This document shows, piece by piece, positions 43,476-55,904 of a stretch of 64,000 nt of DNA (its first letter is position 1; each line of letters begins with the position of its first letter). This DNA comes from Alviniconcha marisindica (taxonomy: Eukaryota > Mollusca > Gastropoda > Provannidae), in contig JABMCL010002470.1 in NCBI GenBank assembly GCA_018857735.1, forward strand, positions 835,001 through 899,000, written 5' to 3'. The notes below the pieces were generated by a model. The model was not told the DNA's origin. It worked only from the letters and a program-made list of their open reading frames with translations, and made no database searches. The position numbers and the translations under genes were made by a program.

Positions 43476-43940
43476 TCAGCTGGAGGAGGCCGGGGATTCC
43501 GCCATCTCCTCCTTCACCATGAAATGCACAGGGAGGTTATCCTCCTCCACCACCTCAACAGAGTTCTCGTCATCACTCCCGCCCGCCCCACCTTGCTCTT
43601 CGCCTCCTGCGTCGTCCACAGCATCAGAGTTCAAGTGGACAACGTCCTCAGCGTTGTTGTTATCACTGGCACGGCTATCCTCATGAAGTCGGCTGCTGTC
43701 GTGACCCTGGCCCGACTCCTCTCTGTCCTGTTCTTCAGGTACGCTTGGCCTGTCAGGTGTGTTGCCGCCCCCCTGGACAGTGCCGCAGACGCTCTGGTGA
43801 CTAACGAAGGAGTTGTAGTCTCCACACGCCAGGCCACATTCTCGGCACTGGAGGAAGAAGGCGGCACCGCTGTGACCTTCGAGGTGTATGCGAAGCTCTG
43901 CCTCGTTCAGCAGAATCTGACCACAGTGCTCGAGTGGACA
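43476..43940 (-). CDS. Zinc-finger protein, terminal exon (fingers 2 and 3, acidic tail)
   Basis: After the acceptor 'ttttctcctgtcgcacag' the frame begins CPLEHCGQILLNEAELRIHL, a C2H2 finger with C-x4-C-x12-H-x3-H spacing. Next comes CRECGLACGDYNSFVSHQSV-C, a C-x2-C-x12-H-x3-C finger. A Ser/Glu/Asp-rich tail of about 90 residues ends PASSS and stop at 43478-43476. Joined in phase 0 to the exon at 45507-45157. The tail lies next to the 75-bp array. A nuclear, DNA-binding role is inferred from the fingers. Confidence 0.82.
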   Translation of the reverse strand, partial: CPLEHCGQILLNEAELRIHLEGHSGAAFFLQCRECGLACGDYNSFVSHQSVCGTVQGGGNTPDRPSVPEEQDREESGQGHDSSRLHEDSRASDNNNAEDVVHLNSDAVDDAGGEEQGGAGGSDDENSVEVVEEDNLPVHFMVKEEMAESPASSS

Positions 43941-43964
43941 CTGTGCGACAGGAGAAAATAAGTA

Positions 43965-44578
43965 GCATGAGTGAATGCCTGGCAAATATCAGGTGAAAAT
44001 CATCAAACATGAATGCCAGGAAGATATTAGGTGAAAATTATCAAACATGAATGCCTGGTAGATATCAGGTGAAAATCACCAAACATGAATGCCTGGTAGA
44101 TATCAGGTGAAAATCATCAAACATGAATGCCTGGTACAGTGGTAGATATTAGGTGAAAATCATCAAACATGAATGCCTTGTAGATATTAGGTGAAAATTA
44201 TCAAACATGAATGCCTGGTAGATATCAGGTGAAAATCATCACACATGAAATGATGAATGCCTGGTGATATCAAGTGAAAATCATCAAACATGAATGCCTG
44301 GTAGATATCAGGTGAAAAACATCACACATGAATGCCTGGTAGATATCAGATGAAAATCATCAAATATGAATGCCTGGTAAATATCAGGTGAAAATCATCA
44401 CACATGAAATGATGAATGCTTGGTGATATCAAGTGAAAATCATCAAACATGAATGCCTGGTAGATATCAGGTGAAAAACATCACACATGAATGCCTGGTA
44501 GATATCAGCTGAAAATCATCAAACATGAATGCCTGGTAGTGGTACAGTGGTAGATATCAGGTGAAAATCATCAAACAA
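43965..44578. repeat. 38-bp tandem array in the zinc-finger gene intron
   Basis: 'catgaatgcctggtagatat' plus 'caggtgaaaatcatcaaa' repeated about 15 times with two higher-order variants. It begins about 25 bases upstream of the acceptor for the exon at 43940 (minus sense). Confidence 0.95.
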
Positions 44579-45156
44579 TGTTTTCCTAGTTTCCCAACGT
44601 TACATGCATGTGACCTACTCTTTGTTCTCTGTGTATAATATGAGTGTCATGTTTTACTGAAGAGGTCTTTTTGCCTGAGTATCAAGTATACACATGCATC
44701 CTTTCCTATTAGTATTACCTTTACACTTGAATCTAAATGATTTTTCATTATGGGAAATTGCTACATTTTATGCTTATAAATATGTGCTTACTTATCTATA
44801 TTTGTCATTATATACACTAATCATTGTAAAACAATTTGCATTTCTTGAGGGACGGGTGCTCTACACCCCTCAAGCAATGCAAATGCCCCATTATTATTAA
44901 ACTCATTTGTTGTTCAAGGGATTTGTCCAACCAGATCAGAGTGGGGATAAGTCACTGGAAATTACCTTGACTGGGGTTCAATTTAAAAACCACAATCATG
45001 TGATGCATGTTGGTCAATCTGTATTTTAAACAAAATAAACAAAAATCTATTTTAGAAATAGAACTGTAGATTACTATGATTTGTGTCTACATGAACATAA
45101 TCGGGAAACCGGAACACTGACCTTCAAAACTCTGACCTTAATATTAACACACCTAC
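44579..45156. other. Rest of the zinc-finger intron
   Basis: AT-rich, nothing recognised. Donor 'gtaggt' on the minus strand at 45156-45151. Confidence 0.5.
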
Positions 45157-45507
45157 CTTATAACGATAGGTGGGATGCCTGAGCCGAATGTGCCTCTCAG
45201 TGTTGTAGCGACGTACGGAGGCGTAATCACAGTAGCTGCAGTGGAACTGTCTCCTTCTGCCATGCGGAGACTTCCTGCGGCCCCCCAGCCTTGACCCCCA
45301 GCCTCGTCCTCGCCTGACCAGCTGACTGACCGCAGAACTCTCGGGGTTTGTCTCCACCACACTGGTGCTGCTGCAGGAGGGGGGTACTGATGTCGGACCT
45401 GCTGGCTGGATTTTGACCCTTCCTCGCTTGGCTGTGAGCCCAGCGGGTCTGGGCTTCAGCTGTTGTGGGAAGCCACGTGGGGGTTGCTGGTTCCAGTCTT
45501 TGGTGTC
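45157..45507 (-). CDS. Zinc-finger protein, internal exon (basic linker and finger 1)
   Basis: 117 codons after acceptor 'gggtcttgatcag', phase 0 at both ends. Pro/Gln-rich start (DTKDWNQQPPRGFPQQLKPR), a Ser-rich middle, then a basic block VRRGRGWGSRLGGRRK. Finger FHCSYCDYASVRRYNTERH-IRLRH (C-x2-C-x12-H-x4-H) lies near the C-terminal end, followed by PTYRYK at the donor. Basic blocks suggest nuclear localisation. Family not identified. Confidence 0.8.
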
Positions 45508-45583
45508 CTGATCAAGACCCAGTGTAATCAGTCTTTCATAATTTCCTTTGCAAAAGCTGACCGAAATTATTAGATTCAATATA

Positions 45584-46095
45584 GAACAGCTTCAGAGAAA
45601 TGTACTCACCTATACGATGAAACACAGGGAACAATTAAACACAAGCGCTTTCGACAGAGAGTCTTCGTCAGGTGTAAGAAGATACAATACAATACAGTAC
45701 AACTTTACTGTCAAGTGTCAATACAGTTGCACAAGGAATGTTTTGTGGTGCCAAGTACACTCATTGCACATTCACTCCAATCATAAAACATTATTAAATT
45801 ACAACAACAGCAAATAAACATCCAGGTAAAAAGTCATTCATAGATAAATAATATATATATATACATTATATATAGAAAATAATAAAAGAAGGAATTTTCT
45901 ATCTTCTTACACCAAATGAAGACTGTCAGTCAGTCATAGATAAATAATACATTAACAGATATATAGAAAATAATAAAAGAAGGAATTTTCTATCTATCTT
46001 CTTACACCCAACGGAGACTCTCTGCCAAAAGCGCTTGTGTTTAATTGTTCCTTGTGTTTTGTTGTATAGGTGAGTACATTTCTCTAGAGCTGTTC
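45584..46095. mobile_element. Fold-back element with arms of about 95 bp
   Basis: Left arm 45584-45684 ('gaacagcttcagagaaatgt', 'aattaaacacaagcgctttc', 'ggtgtaagaagata') is mirrored at 45995-46095 ('tatcttcttacaccc', 'aaagcgcttgtgtttaatt', 'acatttctctagagctgttc'). The middle holds two direct copies of 'aataataaaagaaggaattt'. No coding capacity. Confidence 0.9.
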
Positions 46096-47325
46096 AGTTT
46101 TGTCAACCTCACCAGCAGTTGTTCACTCATTCCATTTATTAGCTTCAATCACACCATAAAAGGGCCCATATGTTGGTCTCTATTACTGTATCTGAATCTC
46201 TCTGGGCCTCATTTGGTTCAGACTGCATTCATGTTTAGCTGTTACATTTTGTTTTGTTCTTTGCGGAATTTATGTATGCCTGAGCATGTGTACTTTACAT
46301 ATTTATTATTTTTCTGGGGGGGGGGGCGAATAGAGGAACTAGCTGTCTCAAAACATGTTTCATCCCATGGTTAGAAACTCTCCAAATAAGAACTGTCAGA
46401 ATTAAGGATTTTACTTAGTTTAAATGTAAACTAAACATGTTGGGCAAAACATGTTTTGTGAAACAAGTACATGGGTAGATAACAGGTTTTAAACAGGTAA
46501 TTTGGTTTTAAATACCCAGCTGATCATGAGGGTTATTTACATCAGGGTGATGTGCAGAAGGTATAAGTGATCAAAATAAATGGTAAAAATTCAGGATTCG
46601 GTTTAAAAAATGCCTGGTTGATTTCACATGTATATATATTAAATTGAGAAAACTAGTTTGAGTGGCAGTTAGCAGGATCGGATGTGCAAAACACCATCAA
46701 ATGTCACAGCTGGCCTGATGGCTAGCATGACTTCTTGGACTTTTCCACTCTTATCTGGTGATGTGAGTATGCACATCTCATATCAGACCAAGATTCTGCG
46801 AAGTGTGACAGGTGAACTAGAACACTCCTGGACATTGCCATTTTGTATATCCAGTCCCTCAAATCAGCACTCACAGAAGTCTCTCTGTCTAAATTCAAAA
46901 CGAGTCGTAATCAACAGAACAATGGCATGTGAAGTAAAATCAGTAGTATTTCTGAGAACAATGTTCAACTTTTTCCCCTGGTGAGAATCATAATCTTTTG
47001 GTTCACTCTACGAACACTGGGTACCCCCTCTCCTTCTTCCCACAGCTGGCAGGCAACTTCCATGGTCAGAAATTGTTTGCCCCACTTGCAGGTTGGGGGT
47101 GGGGGTGGGGGGGGGGGGGGGGGGGGGGGGGGCAAGATGCAGGATATTGGCAGTTTTGGAGTCTGGATTCAAAGAGTACTGCATCATCATCCTCAGGGAG
47201 GCTGTGCCATTCCACTATTTGTGTGGCAAACTTTTAACAGTGGTCCTACTCTGGGGGTCTTCAAAAAAATGAAACAAACAAAAACTTTAAAACAAGATAA
47301 AAAACAAAAGATGGCTATGTCATAC
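46096..47325. other. Intron of the zinc-finger gene with dispersed repeats
   Basis: 46690-46770 ('caccatcaaatgtcacagctggcc...tctggtgatgt') aligns with 51830-51900, so it is part of a dispersed element. G run at 47108-47132. Confidence 0.5.
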
Positions 47326-47408
47326 CTGTGAGTGTTTCTGTTCAGGCTGAAGAAATTTTTCCATCAGCCCCTGGGATAAATCCATGGCAACAGGCTTGTT
47401 GTCTGCCC
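47326..47408 (-). CDS. Zinc-finger gene, upstream small exon
   Basis: 83 bases after 'tctgtttacag' and before donor 'gtatga': two bases completing a codon, then ADNKPVAMDLSQGLMEKFLQ-PEQKHSQ. The downstream phase (0) fits the exon at 45507. The upstream partner exon, ending in phase 1, was not found. Confidence 0.62.
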
Positions 47409-47700
47409 CTGTAAACAGACATGTACGCACACTCATTATCATGACGTTACAGATGGGGTGATATGTCAGCCATTATTGTACACTCTTCTTCTTCTATTAC
47501 CTAAAATCAAATATCCAGCTGCAATAGGCTGAAAATTCTGACATTATATTAGGTCCCTGTAAACAGACACATACACACACTCATTACCGTGACGTTATAG
47601 ATGGGGTGATACGTCAGCCATTATTGTACACTCTTCTTCTTCCATCACTTAAAATCAAATATCCAGCTGCAATAGACTGAAGATTTTGACGTTATATTAG
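47409..47700. repeat. 145-bp tandem duplication beginning at a splice acceptor
   Basis: 'cctgtaaacagaca' through 'gacattatattaggt' occurs at 47407-47552 and 47553-47700, about 93 percent alike. The first base block contains the acceptor of the exon at 47408, so the second copy carries a decoy acceptor (minus 'tgtttacag|gg'). Confidence 0.92.
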
Positions 47701-47829
47701 GTGGTTTGTGCTGTGAATAGCCAAAGTATAACAGACCTGAGAGAAGCCAAAGTAAATAGCCTAGGTCCTAGCTTAATCTGGGACCAGCTGGAAGACTGGC
47801 ATCCCCTTCAGACACACGCACGCACGCAT

Positions 47830-47864
<35 letters not shown>

Positions 47865-49003
47865 CAAGGGTGGCGGGGTGGGGTGGGGGGGGGGGGACTT
47901 CAAGCACTCTCAAGAATTGAATAATAATAATAATAAATACTTAGAGCGCCTAACCCGCACAGGCCCTAAGCGCTTACACGTTCTCTACAAATACATGAAT
48001 GAATTCTGGACATCTGATCATCTTTCTTAAATATGTTCCCCATTTCCCACATGTGCAGATTTGGCTGCAAAAAACTTTCATGCACTCTCAAGGATTGAAT
48101 GAATTCTGGTCATCTGATTATCTTTCTTAAATATGTTCCCCATTTCCCACATGTGCAGATTTGGCTGCAAAATTTTGATCATCTGAAAACTAAAACCAGA
48201 ACACAGCCAACAAAAAAGGAAAAAACAAATGCTTATCTGAGGTTTGACTCAACCTGCCCTCATCTTCCCTATATCTCAGACATTTGACATTACTACATAT
48301 TTATTTATGTATAATGAAACATGGTCATATGTTGGCTATAAATGATACTATCTACATGTATGATTTTATATATTTTTGTCCATGTATGTGTGTAGGCTTG
48401 TGTAAGGATAGTGCTTTTCAAGTTTATTATTTTTTATTGTTGTTGCTGTTCCACAGTGTGCTTGCATTAAAATGCACTTTGTATATGGTATCTATTATCA
48501 CCTTCTCACCAACCTCTCAATGTTAAAAATCCTTTTAATTTTTGTTCTCTCTCCACAGCTGAGTTACTTGTTTGAACTATGCATTCTGTCTGTCTGTCTG
48601 TCCATGACCTCTCACCATGTCTCTCTTGAATCTTTCACTCTACCTCTCACTTTAATTCTGTCTGTCTGCTTTGCCTGCTCACTGCTGTGTATATTATTTG
48701 TTTATTGATGCTGTCATAGGAATACAAGAGATGTTACGTTTGCATGTCTTGTTCGTTTGCATATAGATATAAATTGTCTTTGCATTTTCTTAACTATTAC
48801 TATATTAGTTGCTAGAGAGGTTTGAATGGCTGTGAGCTACAATCTTTGAAACATTCAGGTTTGGTGTTCACCATCCACTGTGTGAAAGTGTTGTTTGATA
48901 AGCAATGGAGAGTGTGAGCACTGGGCCACTTCTTAGATGATTAAAAAATGTGTTTACACTGGCAAACACTGTTAATTTCACACACACACACACAAACACA
49001 ACA

Positions 49004-49038
<35 letters not shown>

Positions 49039-49883
49039 CCATAGCACACTATGAGAATGGTCAATAATGAAGAGACTGTCACACACACACACACACACAC
49101 ACGCATGCATGCACACACACATGCATGCACACACACATGCATGCACGCGTGCACACACACACACACACACACATACACACACACACCAGCAGAAAAAGAG
49201 TTTGGTCCTGTAAATAAAAAATACCGTCAAAGCACCTCAACAATCTACATATTTTATTTCCACAGTGTCTAGACTTCATTAGAGTGTAAGTGTATACAGC
49301 ATCTAAACCACATCAACAATACAGACAATTAATTACACTAACATCAATGAACAACTGATTTCCATGCACAGCAATGCCCAGACTCTGTACGATCGTATCA
49401 ACAAATCCAAATGATCACTGTAGGACCATGCGTAGTTCAGACTCCAAGCATGGGTTTACGGCACCCTTCCTCTAAGAAGGTTTTGTGCTGGAAAGCAAGG
49501 CTTGGAGTGTGTGGGTTTAGCCAGGATGATTTTTTTGTTTTTTTGTTTGTTTTTGTTTTCAAAAGTAAAAACTCACAAAAACTTATAAAGAACACTTAAA
49601 TGGTGTTCTTGTATTGCTTTCATGCGCTTCCATCTTTGTTACAATGCTGCAGTCAACTTTTTTTTTCTTTTTCCTTTTTCTTTCTTTCTTGGTGCAGTGG
49701 GAGGAGAGGAGGTTGGAGTTATTTTGAAGGATCATGACTGTGATTAGATACCCACTCCCCCCCCCCCCCCCCACAACAACAACATCCACAAAAAAATGGA
49801 GGTCTGTGTATTGTGAGGTACTGTCTCAGAAGGTATGGGTGGGAAGCCGGGAGACTATTTAATGCTGTGTTGTCACAACCAGA
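47701..49883. other. Noncoding interval with repeats
   Basis: CA/G microsatellite 47811-47897; (AAT)n 'agagcgcc...taagcgcttacac' element 47920-47985; two-copy repeat of about 97 bases at 48000-48180 ('catttcccacatgtgcagat'); CA runs 48978-49036 and 49080-49185; C run 49760-49772. No coding exon recognised. Confidence 0.6.
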
Positions 49884-49886
49884 ATG

Positions 49887-50067
49887 ACATAGTTTAGGAG
49901 CTGTGTGATAGTCGAGGTGGCTGTCCTGGGCTGTCCGTCCTAACGAGCCTTCTGGTTTCCGTGGACGTAAAGATGTATTGAACCATGCTTCGGCATTGGT
50001 CTCAGCTTGTCCCTAATATGTCAACTGACATCTGAGGACATTAAGCAACACTACCTACCTACCTACC
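49887..50067 (+). mobile_element. Young 181-bp SINE, copy C
   Basis: Starts 'acatagtttaggagctgtg', ends (CTAC)n. Target duplication aaccagaatg at 49877-49886 and 50068-50077. About 93 percent like copy B by eye. Confidence 0.93.
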
Positions 50068-50077
50068 AACCAGAATG

Positions 50078-50285
50078 ACTAGCAATGGACAGCAGTGTGA
50101 GCCATGTAAGCAAAGGCAAAGTCAGAAGACAGCCAATATACGACCTACTTTTGAAGTGAAATGTGAACCAAAGTGGATGAATGGAACTTATACCCAAGCA
50201 TCTAATTACCACCTGAGCCCCTTATTAGTAAGGCAAAAAAGCTCAGGTTCAAACAGCAGCAGGTGCTTATAGTTCAGTTGACTAA

Positions 50286-50383
<98 letters not shown>

Positions 50384-51057
50384 TGTATGCATTTTTTCCC
50401 CATTACATGTTTTTCCAGACTGGTTTTGCTGAGCACTGCAAAACAGGGCCACAACACACTGGCCACTGATTTGCTTGCCATACAAAAGTAAATGGACACG
50501 TCCTGATCTTACTGTGATGCTCCAGACTGGACTTTGAATGAGTAAATCCCCACTCCCCTTTGCCCCTCCCTCCCACCCTCCCCGCTCGCCCCCCCCAACC
50601 ACCACCTGGCCTCCCCTCCTCCTGACCCCCTAAAAACAACAACAACAACAACAAAATGACAACAACTCAGCTTCATCCCACAAGGGTAGTAATTACCCTG
50701 GCATTATAAACACTGATCCCCACACAGTTTACTTTAAAGAATTCTTTGTGAACTCAACAAACAACCCCTTGTCTACACATCATCCAAGTGCAACAAATCA
50801 TTAAAGTCATGTACCAACAGTCATCTCTAGTGGATAATAATTTCAAACAAGTGTATAAAGCAAACAGTCCTCAGTCAAAAGTATGTTCGTATTTATTGCA
50901 GCATGGCGACAGAAGAAATGGATATGAACTTGCATTTGCTAAAGAGCATTCCTGCATTATTGCTGGGAGCAAAACCACTTCCCAAAACACACATTTAAAG
51001 GTCTGACAATGGGGGAGAGTGACAGAGAGAGAGAGAGAGAAGCTCCACACTAGCCTC

Positions 51058-51124
<67 letters not shown>

Positions 51125-51262
51125 CTCGTGCATGCACACGCACATGTTTGTGTGTTTGTGTGTGTGTGAGCAAGTGTGTGTAAGTGTAAGTGAGTGTGTG
51201 TGTGTGTGTGTGTATGTGTGTATGTGTAGTGTAAGCGAGTGTCTGTAAGTGTGAGTGAGTGA

Positions 51263-51321
<59 letters not shown>

Positions 51322-52918
51322 AGGAGAGAGAGAGAGAGAGAGAGAAAGAAAGAAAAAAGTTGTTTTGGATCCATCAAATTATCAAACAAAATTAAGAGAT
51401 AATTTTTAAAAACGAGGCAATAAATGATGGTCATTAGTGCAGTGAAAATATCTCACTGTTGTATCACAACGCTAATAAGTACACCACAATGTACAAACAT
51501 TGGTATCATAGGTATATATATATATATATAATCTAATATGGTATCACAATGCTAGCAACCCAACAGGAACACATGTACCCATCATCATGAACATTATCAT
51601 CAGTCAAAAACTATATGGCTTTTTGACTCGTACCCAGAGCAAGCAGAGGGCTTTAAAGCAACTGGCCTTCTTAATACAGGTTTTGTCAAAGATGGGTGGA
51701 GGTTTCTGAATGGGTACAAGAGATGAAAAAATAAACTCAAAACTGTGGATTTTGTTTTAAAGTGCAATGTTGATTTTCAGTTCAAAATATGACTTTTTAT
51801 AAGTAATGATCAGCAGGGCCTGGTTTAGAAAACACTGTCAAGTGTTGCAGCTGGCCAAACAGCGACCTGCTGCCTCTTAATTCTTGGTCCTCTGGTGATG
51901 TAAACACACGTGCTTCATGTAGTGGTGTGTGTAACATGGTCAAGCAGGGACATGACACCCGTCACTGGTTTGTGCAGCCAGCACGGCCTGCCAACCATTA
52001 CTAACCAAAGTAAGTTTTGAAATTTAATATAAAATCAAGTGAGCATTTCAATGCAAAATCACTTTGACCTCTTCTACCTGTTGAACAAAACCAGTTTTGA
52101 GAAGGCCAGATCCTTTAAACCCCATTTCAACAAGAATACAACCCAGTGCTCCTAACTGCTTGAACATGGGTTTTTATCATGAACAATCAGGTCGCAGTAT
52201 ACTGGACTAAGAACACTATCATATACAAGAAATATACACCAGAACAATTATTGCATTTTGAGGTGGTTGTTTTTCTGACTGTCCCTTGAACAGAATACAT
52301 TATGGTAGACTAGAGCTGGAAGTCTAAAGCAGATGTACGTAACCCATCGCTCACTGACATCAAACTCTCTATCTCGGGTGTCATTTGCTTTTAATCAGCT
52401 TCACCAAAACAAGTCACAAGCTGAATGCTATCCCATAAATGTAGTTTGATGAAGTGACTCTTCCCCTGTCCTTCCAAGGGAACAATATCGGTTTCCACAA
52501 TATCGGTTTCCATTCTTTCAGTACTGCACACACTCTCCAAAAAAATAGATTTAGGTGCTTTTGAGAAACAGCCAAAAAATAAATTAAAAATAAATAAATG
52601 AAGCACTTATGGACACCAGGGTTTATTCTCCAGTCCTGCTATTTTTTATGTTAGGTACGACATGAAAAGACTGCTTTCAAAGAACTGGAGGGACAGTTCA
52701 TCCCTAGGGAACAAACATTCAGTCTATTTTATCACAGTTGTGCCAAAATAAAAATAAAATCTCCAGGAAGTGTACTCCTGTCAGAGGTATTCAGAAAAAC
52801 AGTCACCACTGTGGTAGTTCAGACAGATCACATTCTCACCGTATAACTACAAGTATAAAAGTGAACTAGATGAACAGAGTGATCATCCACGCCAACTCCA
52901 GATGAATATAGGTGTTGG
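50078..52918. other. Noncoding interval with long GT/GA microsatellites
   Basis: GT run 50290-50382; GT/GA compound 51063-51350; TA run 51513-51530; dispersed-repeat segments 51660-51770 and 51830-52150 related to 32.5, 33.4 and 46.7 kb. A minus frame at 52606-52391 is not convincing. Confidence 0.6.
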
Positions 52919-53155
52919 CAGTACAGCTCGGGGAGAGTGAGAACAGGCAAACAAAGTCAGTTTCAAAAGCCTTTCTGACCAGACAGTGGAAGGAATTCAG
53001 ACAACAGTACAGTGGGCATTCAGTTTTGTAACTGGGCAATACAGCTCGGGGAGAGTGAGAACAGGCAAACAAAGTCAGTTTCAAAAGCCTTTCTGACCAG
53101 ACAGTGGAAGGAATTCACACAATAGTACAGTGGGCATTCAGTTTTGTAGGGCAAG
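52919..53155. repeat. 118-bp tandem duplication
   Basis: 'acagctcggggagagtgaga' through 'gggcattcagttttgta' occurs at 52922 and 53040, nearly identical. Confidence 0.95.
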
Positions 53156-54938
53156 TAAAACATTTGAATACCATATGGCACTAACAAACACAACAAATAC
53201 ATGGTAAGAATAACACCAGTGATGCTGATACAATTGTAATATGTTACTGGATGCTCAAATGGTATTGTTTGCCCATGTATGACTACATTGTGAGGTCTCG
53301 TGTATTGTACATCATTTTACCACACTGTGTGGCCAGCATCAAATGTGAAATGTGAACAGCAACTAGGAATTGCAACAAAATTAATAGGAAACAAACAAAC
53401 GGGAACAAAATAAATGAAGTTAACAAACAAACAGTTAACCAGTTTAGCACTACAATTTAGAACCAATCACTCAAACAGTCATAAACATGTCAACATAAAC
53501 AAACTGACAAAATGATAAAATACAAAGCATTGAATACTGGGAAAATCAGTTTTCATTGCATCAGTTTGGTTCAAAGTTCATCCACTCAAAGAGTACAATG
53601 TACAAGTAAACACACACACACACAAACCAGCACAATTTTAACACAACAGAAAAAGAAAAGAATGCTGAAGTCAAAACACTTTCACAAAGCAGCAAAAACC
53701 AACAAACCAAATGAAATACTGAAGCTGGGTATCTTTGGTACAACTTGGAAATAACAACAATGACAGCAGCAGCAACAGCAACACAACAGCAAAGCCCTAC
53801 AGGTGCAAACTGATCAAGTCTATGATGTTCATAGGCATTCTGTTCACTGACTATGGTTCAGCTTTGACATGTGGTAGACATTACAAAATAAATAAATACA
53901 TAAAAAATCTTTCTTTATTTTAAAGCTGCAATAATACAAATCAGACTGTATGGATATACTGCATGGCTGTCAAGTCCTTTTGAGATTTTGTTCTTACAAT
54001 AAAGCACCAGGGGCTTGCCCCCTCCCCTCCACCCCCCCCCACCCCCCCTCCACCCCCAATCACCTTCCCTTACATATATACATATATCACTAAATGCAAT
54101 CTGAGAAAGAGAAGCATGTGCACATAAGCTGAAACAAGCTTCCATTGCAACTTGTACACAAAAAACAAACCAAAAAACAACAAGAACACTTTAGTAATCA
54201 GTTGAGACATTTGTCCTTCATCACAGATTTTTTAATTTTTTTAAAATATTGACTGAAAAAAACTTACTTTCTTCTCTTGTCTTCCATTAGACTCTTCAAG
54301 TCTACGTTTATCTTGACTGTCAATATTTAGTTAAAGTAATCCCTGAAGTCAAAGTGCAGCTGCCAGAATGGTGGATAACACTGCACTTGTATAGATGTAT
54401 TGATCATTGTACGGCAGTATGCACAAGTTGGGTGCAGAGTAGTTGCAACTTATTCTCATCCAACACTGCTTGAACCTCACGGATTAAAACTGAGGAATGC
54501 CAACAAAGTCAGTAGTGTATGAAAAAGGTGCAAATAAGTTGAATAAAATGGCATGTACCCAGCTAAAATCTATCACAAAACAGTTCTTCTGGCATTGACA
54601 CTCTTTTCCATAATCCTCAGGCAGTGACATCTTTCCCCATAAACTTTTGGTGGCGTTGTTATTCCCCCCCTCCTCCCACACACACACTCTCCCCATAATC
54701 CTGTGGTATTAACAACCTTTCCCATTTAACCTTTTGCATTTAACCTTTCCCATGATCCTCTGGCAGTGACAGTATTTCCCATGATCCTTTGGCACTGACA
54801 GTCATATCTCATTACCATCTGACACCCGTTACACCAGAACGCAGGTGGATGATGTGCACGAGTTCACCCCGGAGCTCTTTAAAAACGTTCAATTTTGATT
54901 TGGATTTTTGTTGTTGCTGTACTTGATTAGGACACAAA
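53156..54938. other. Noncoding AT-rich interval
   Basis: C-rich tract 54018-54056. 54690-54800 has short repeats 'cccatgatcctttggca' about four times. No gene recognised. Confidence 0.45.
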
Positions 54939-55061
54939 TCACGAGTCTGGCGTGATTCTGGCCTCTGCTGAAGACAGGATTTTCGGTCTGTTTTTTTCCC
55001 CAGGGTCATCCCACTTAATTTCACGAAGCCTCAGATCGGATTTCATTATCTTTGCCGAGGC
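54939..55061 (-). CDS. Possible 40-residue terminal exon (weak)
   Basis: On the minus strand a good acceptor ('ttcctcatctcctccag') is followed by an open frame ASAKIMKSDLRLREIKWDDP continuing to ARITPDS and stop. The composition (balanced charged residues, no low complexity) is protein-like, but 40 codons can be open by chance and I do not recognise it. Phase 0 at the acceptor, so it could not replace the exons at 57607 or 47408. Confidence 0.2.
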   Translation of the reverse strand, partial: ASAKIMKSDLRLREIKWDDPGEKNRPKILSSAEARITPDS

Positions 55062-55179
55062 CTGGAGGAGATGAGGAATAGTTTGAAATGCCAGCAACTC
55101 CCTTTCTTACAGACTAATGCCTCCCAGTTGTACCATGACATTGCCTTCCTCCTCACTTATAAAAAGATTAACAACTTTA

Positions 55180-55690
55180 ACATATATGTTTGAGTGAAAT
55201 CTAATGGTGAACATTCAAGTGGAATCAAATGATGACTATATGAGGGGCATCAAATGGTGAATGTTTTAATAGAATCAAATAGTGTACATATGAAGGGAAT
55301 TGAATGGTGAATGTCTGAGTAGAATCGAATGGTGAACATGAGGGGACAGTAATAATGAGCATTTGAAGGGAATCTTACGGTGAATGCTTGAGGGGAATCT
55401 AATGAAATCTAATGGTGATTGTTTGAGGGGAATCTAATGGTGAAAACGTGTAAAGGGAATCTAACACTGTAACAGTAAAAAGGTTTAAAGGGAATCAACA
55501 TTTTGGTGAAAATAGCCGAGGGAAGTACTGGTGAAAACAAGAAAGGTAACAGAACAGTAAAATTAAACAGTAAACACTAATCTAACGCTAACATATGGTG
55601 GAGGGGAATCTCACAGTGAACACCTGAGGGCAATCTAGTGGTGAAAGCGTTCAAAGGGAACCTAAGTTTTCTAATGGTGAAAAGGTCTGA
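55180..55690. repeat. Degenerate short tandem repeat
   Basis: 'gaatctaatggtgaatgttt' plus 'gagggg' recurs about a dozen times at 25-40 base spacing with heavy variation. Confidence 0.8.
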
Positions 55691-55904
55691 GGAAGGTCTG
55701 CAGGTGGAAAGGTGCATCAGCAAGTCGGGACAACATGCTGAAGGATTGCCGAAGGAAGGTTAGGCTAGCTACATCTAAAAAGTGCTCTGCAGAACATAAA
55801 CACAAAAATGCAACAACCTAAAGTGGATGGTCATTTTCTTTTTTCTTTTTTCAAAGACAAACTATCCAAATAGTCACACCAAAGACAAGCGATTTTGCCC
55901 ATGG

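Noticed and set aside
52391..52606. Minus frame with a duplicated ETDIV and a possible acceptor
   Set aside because: Two frames are open after the acceptor, the region is AT-rich and partly repeated, and no motif is seen.
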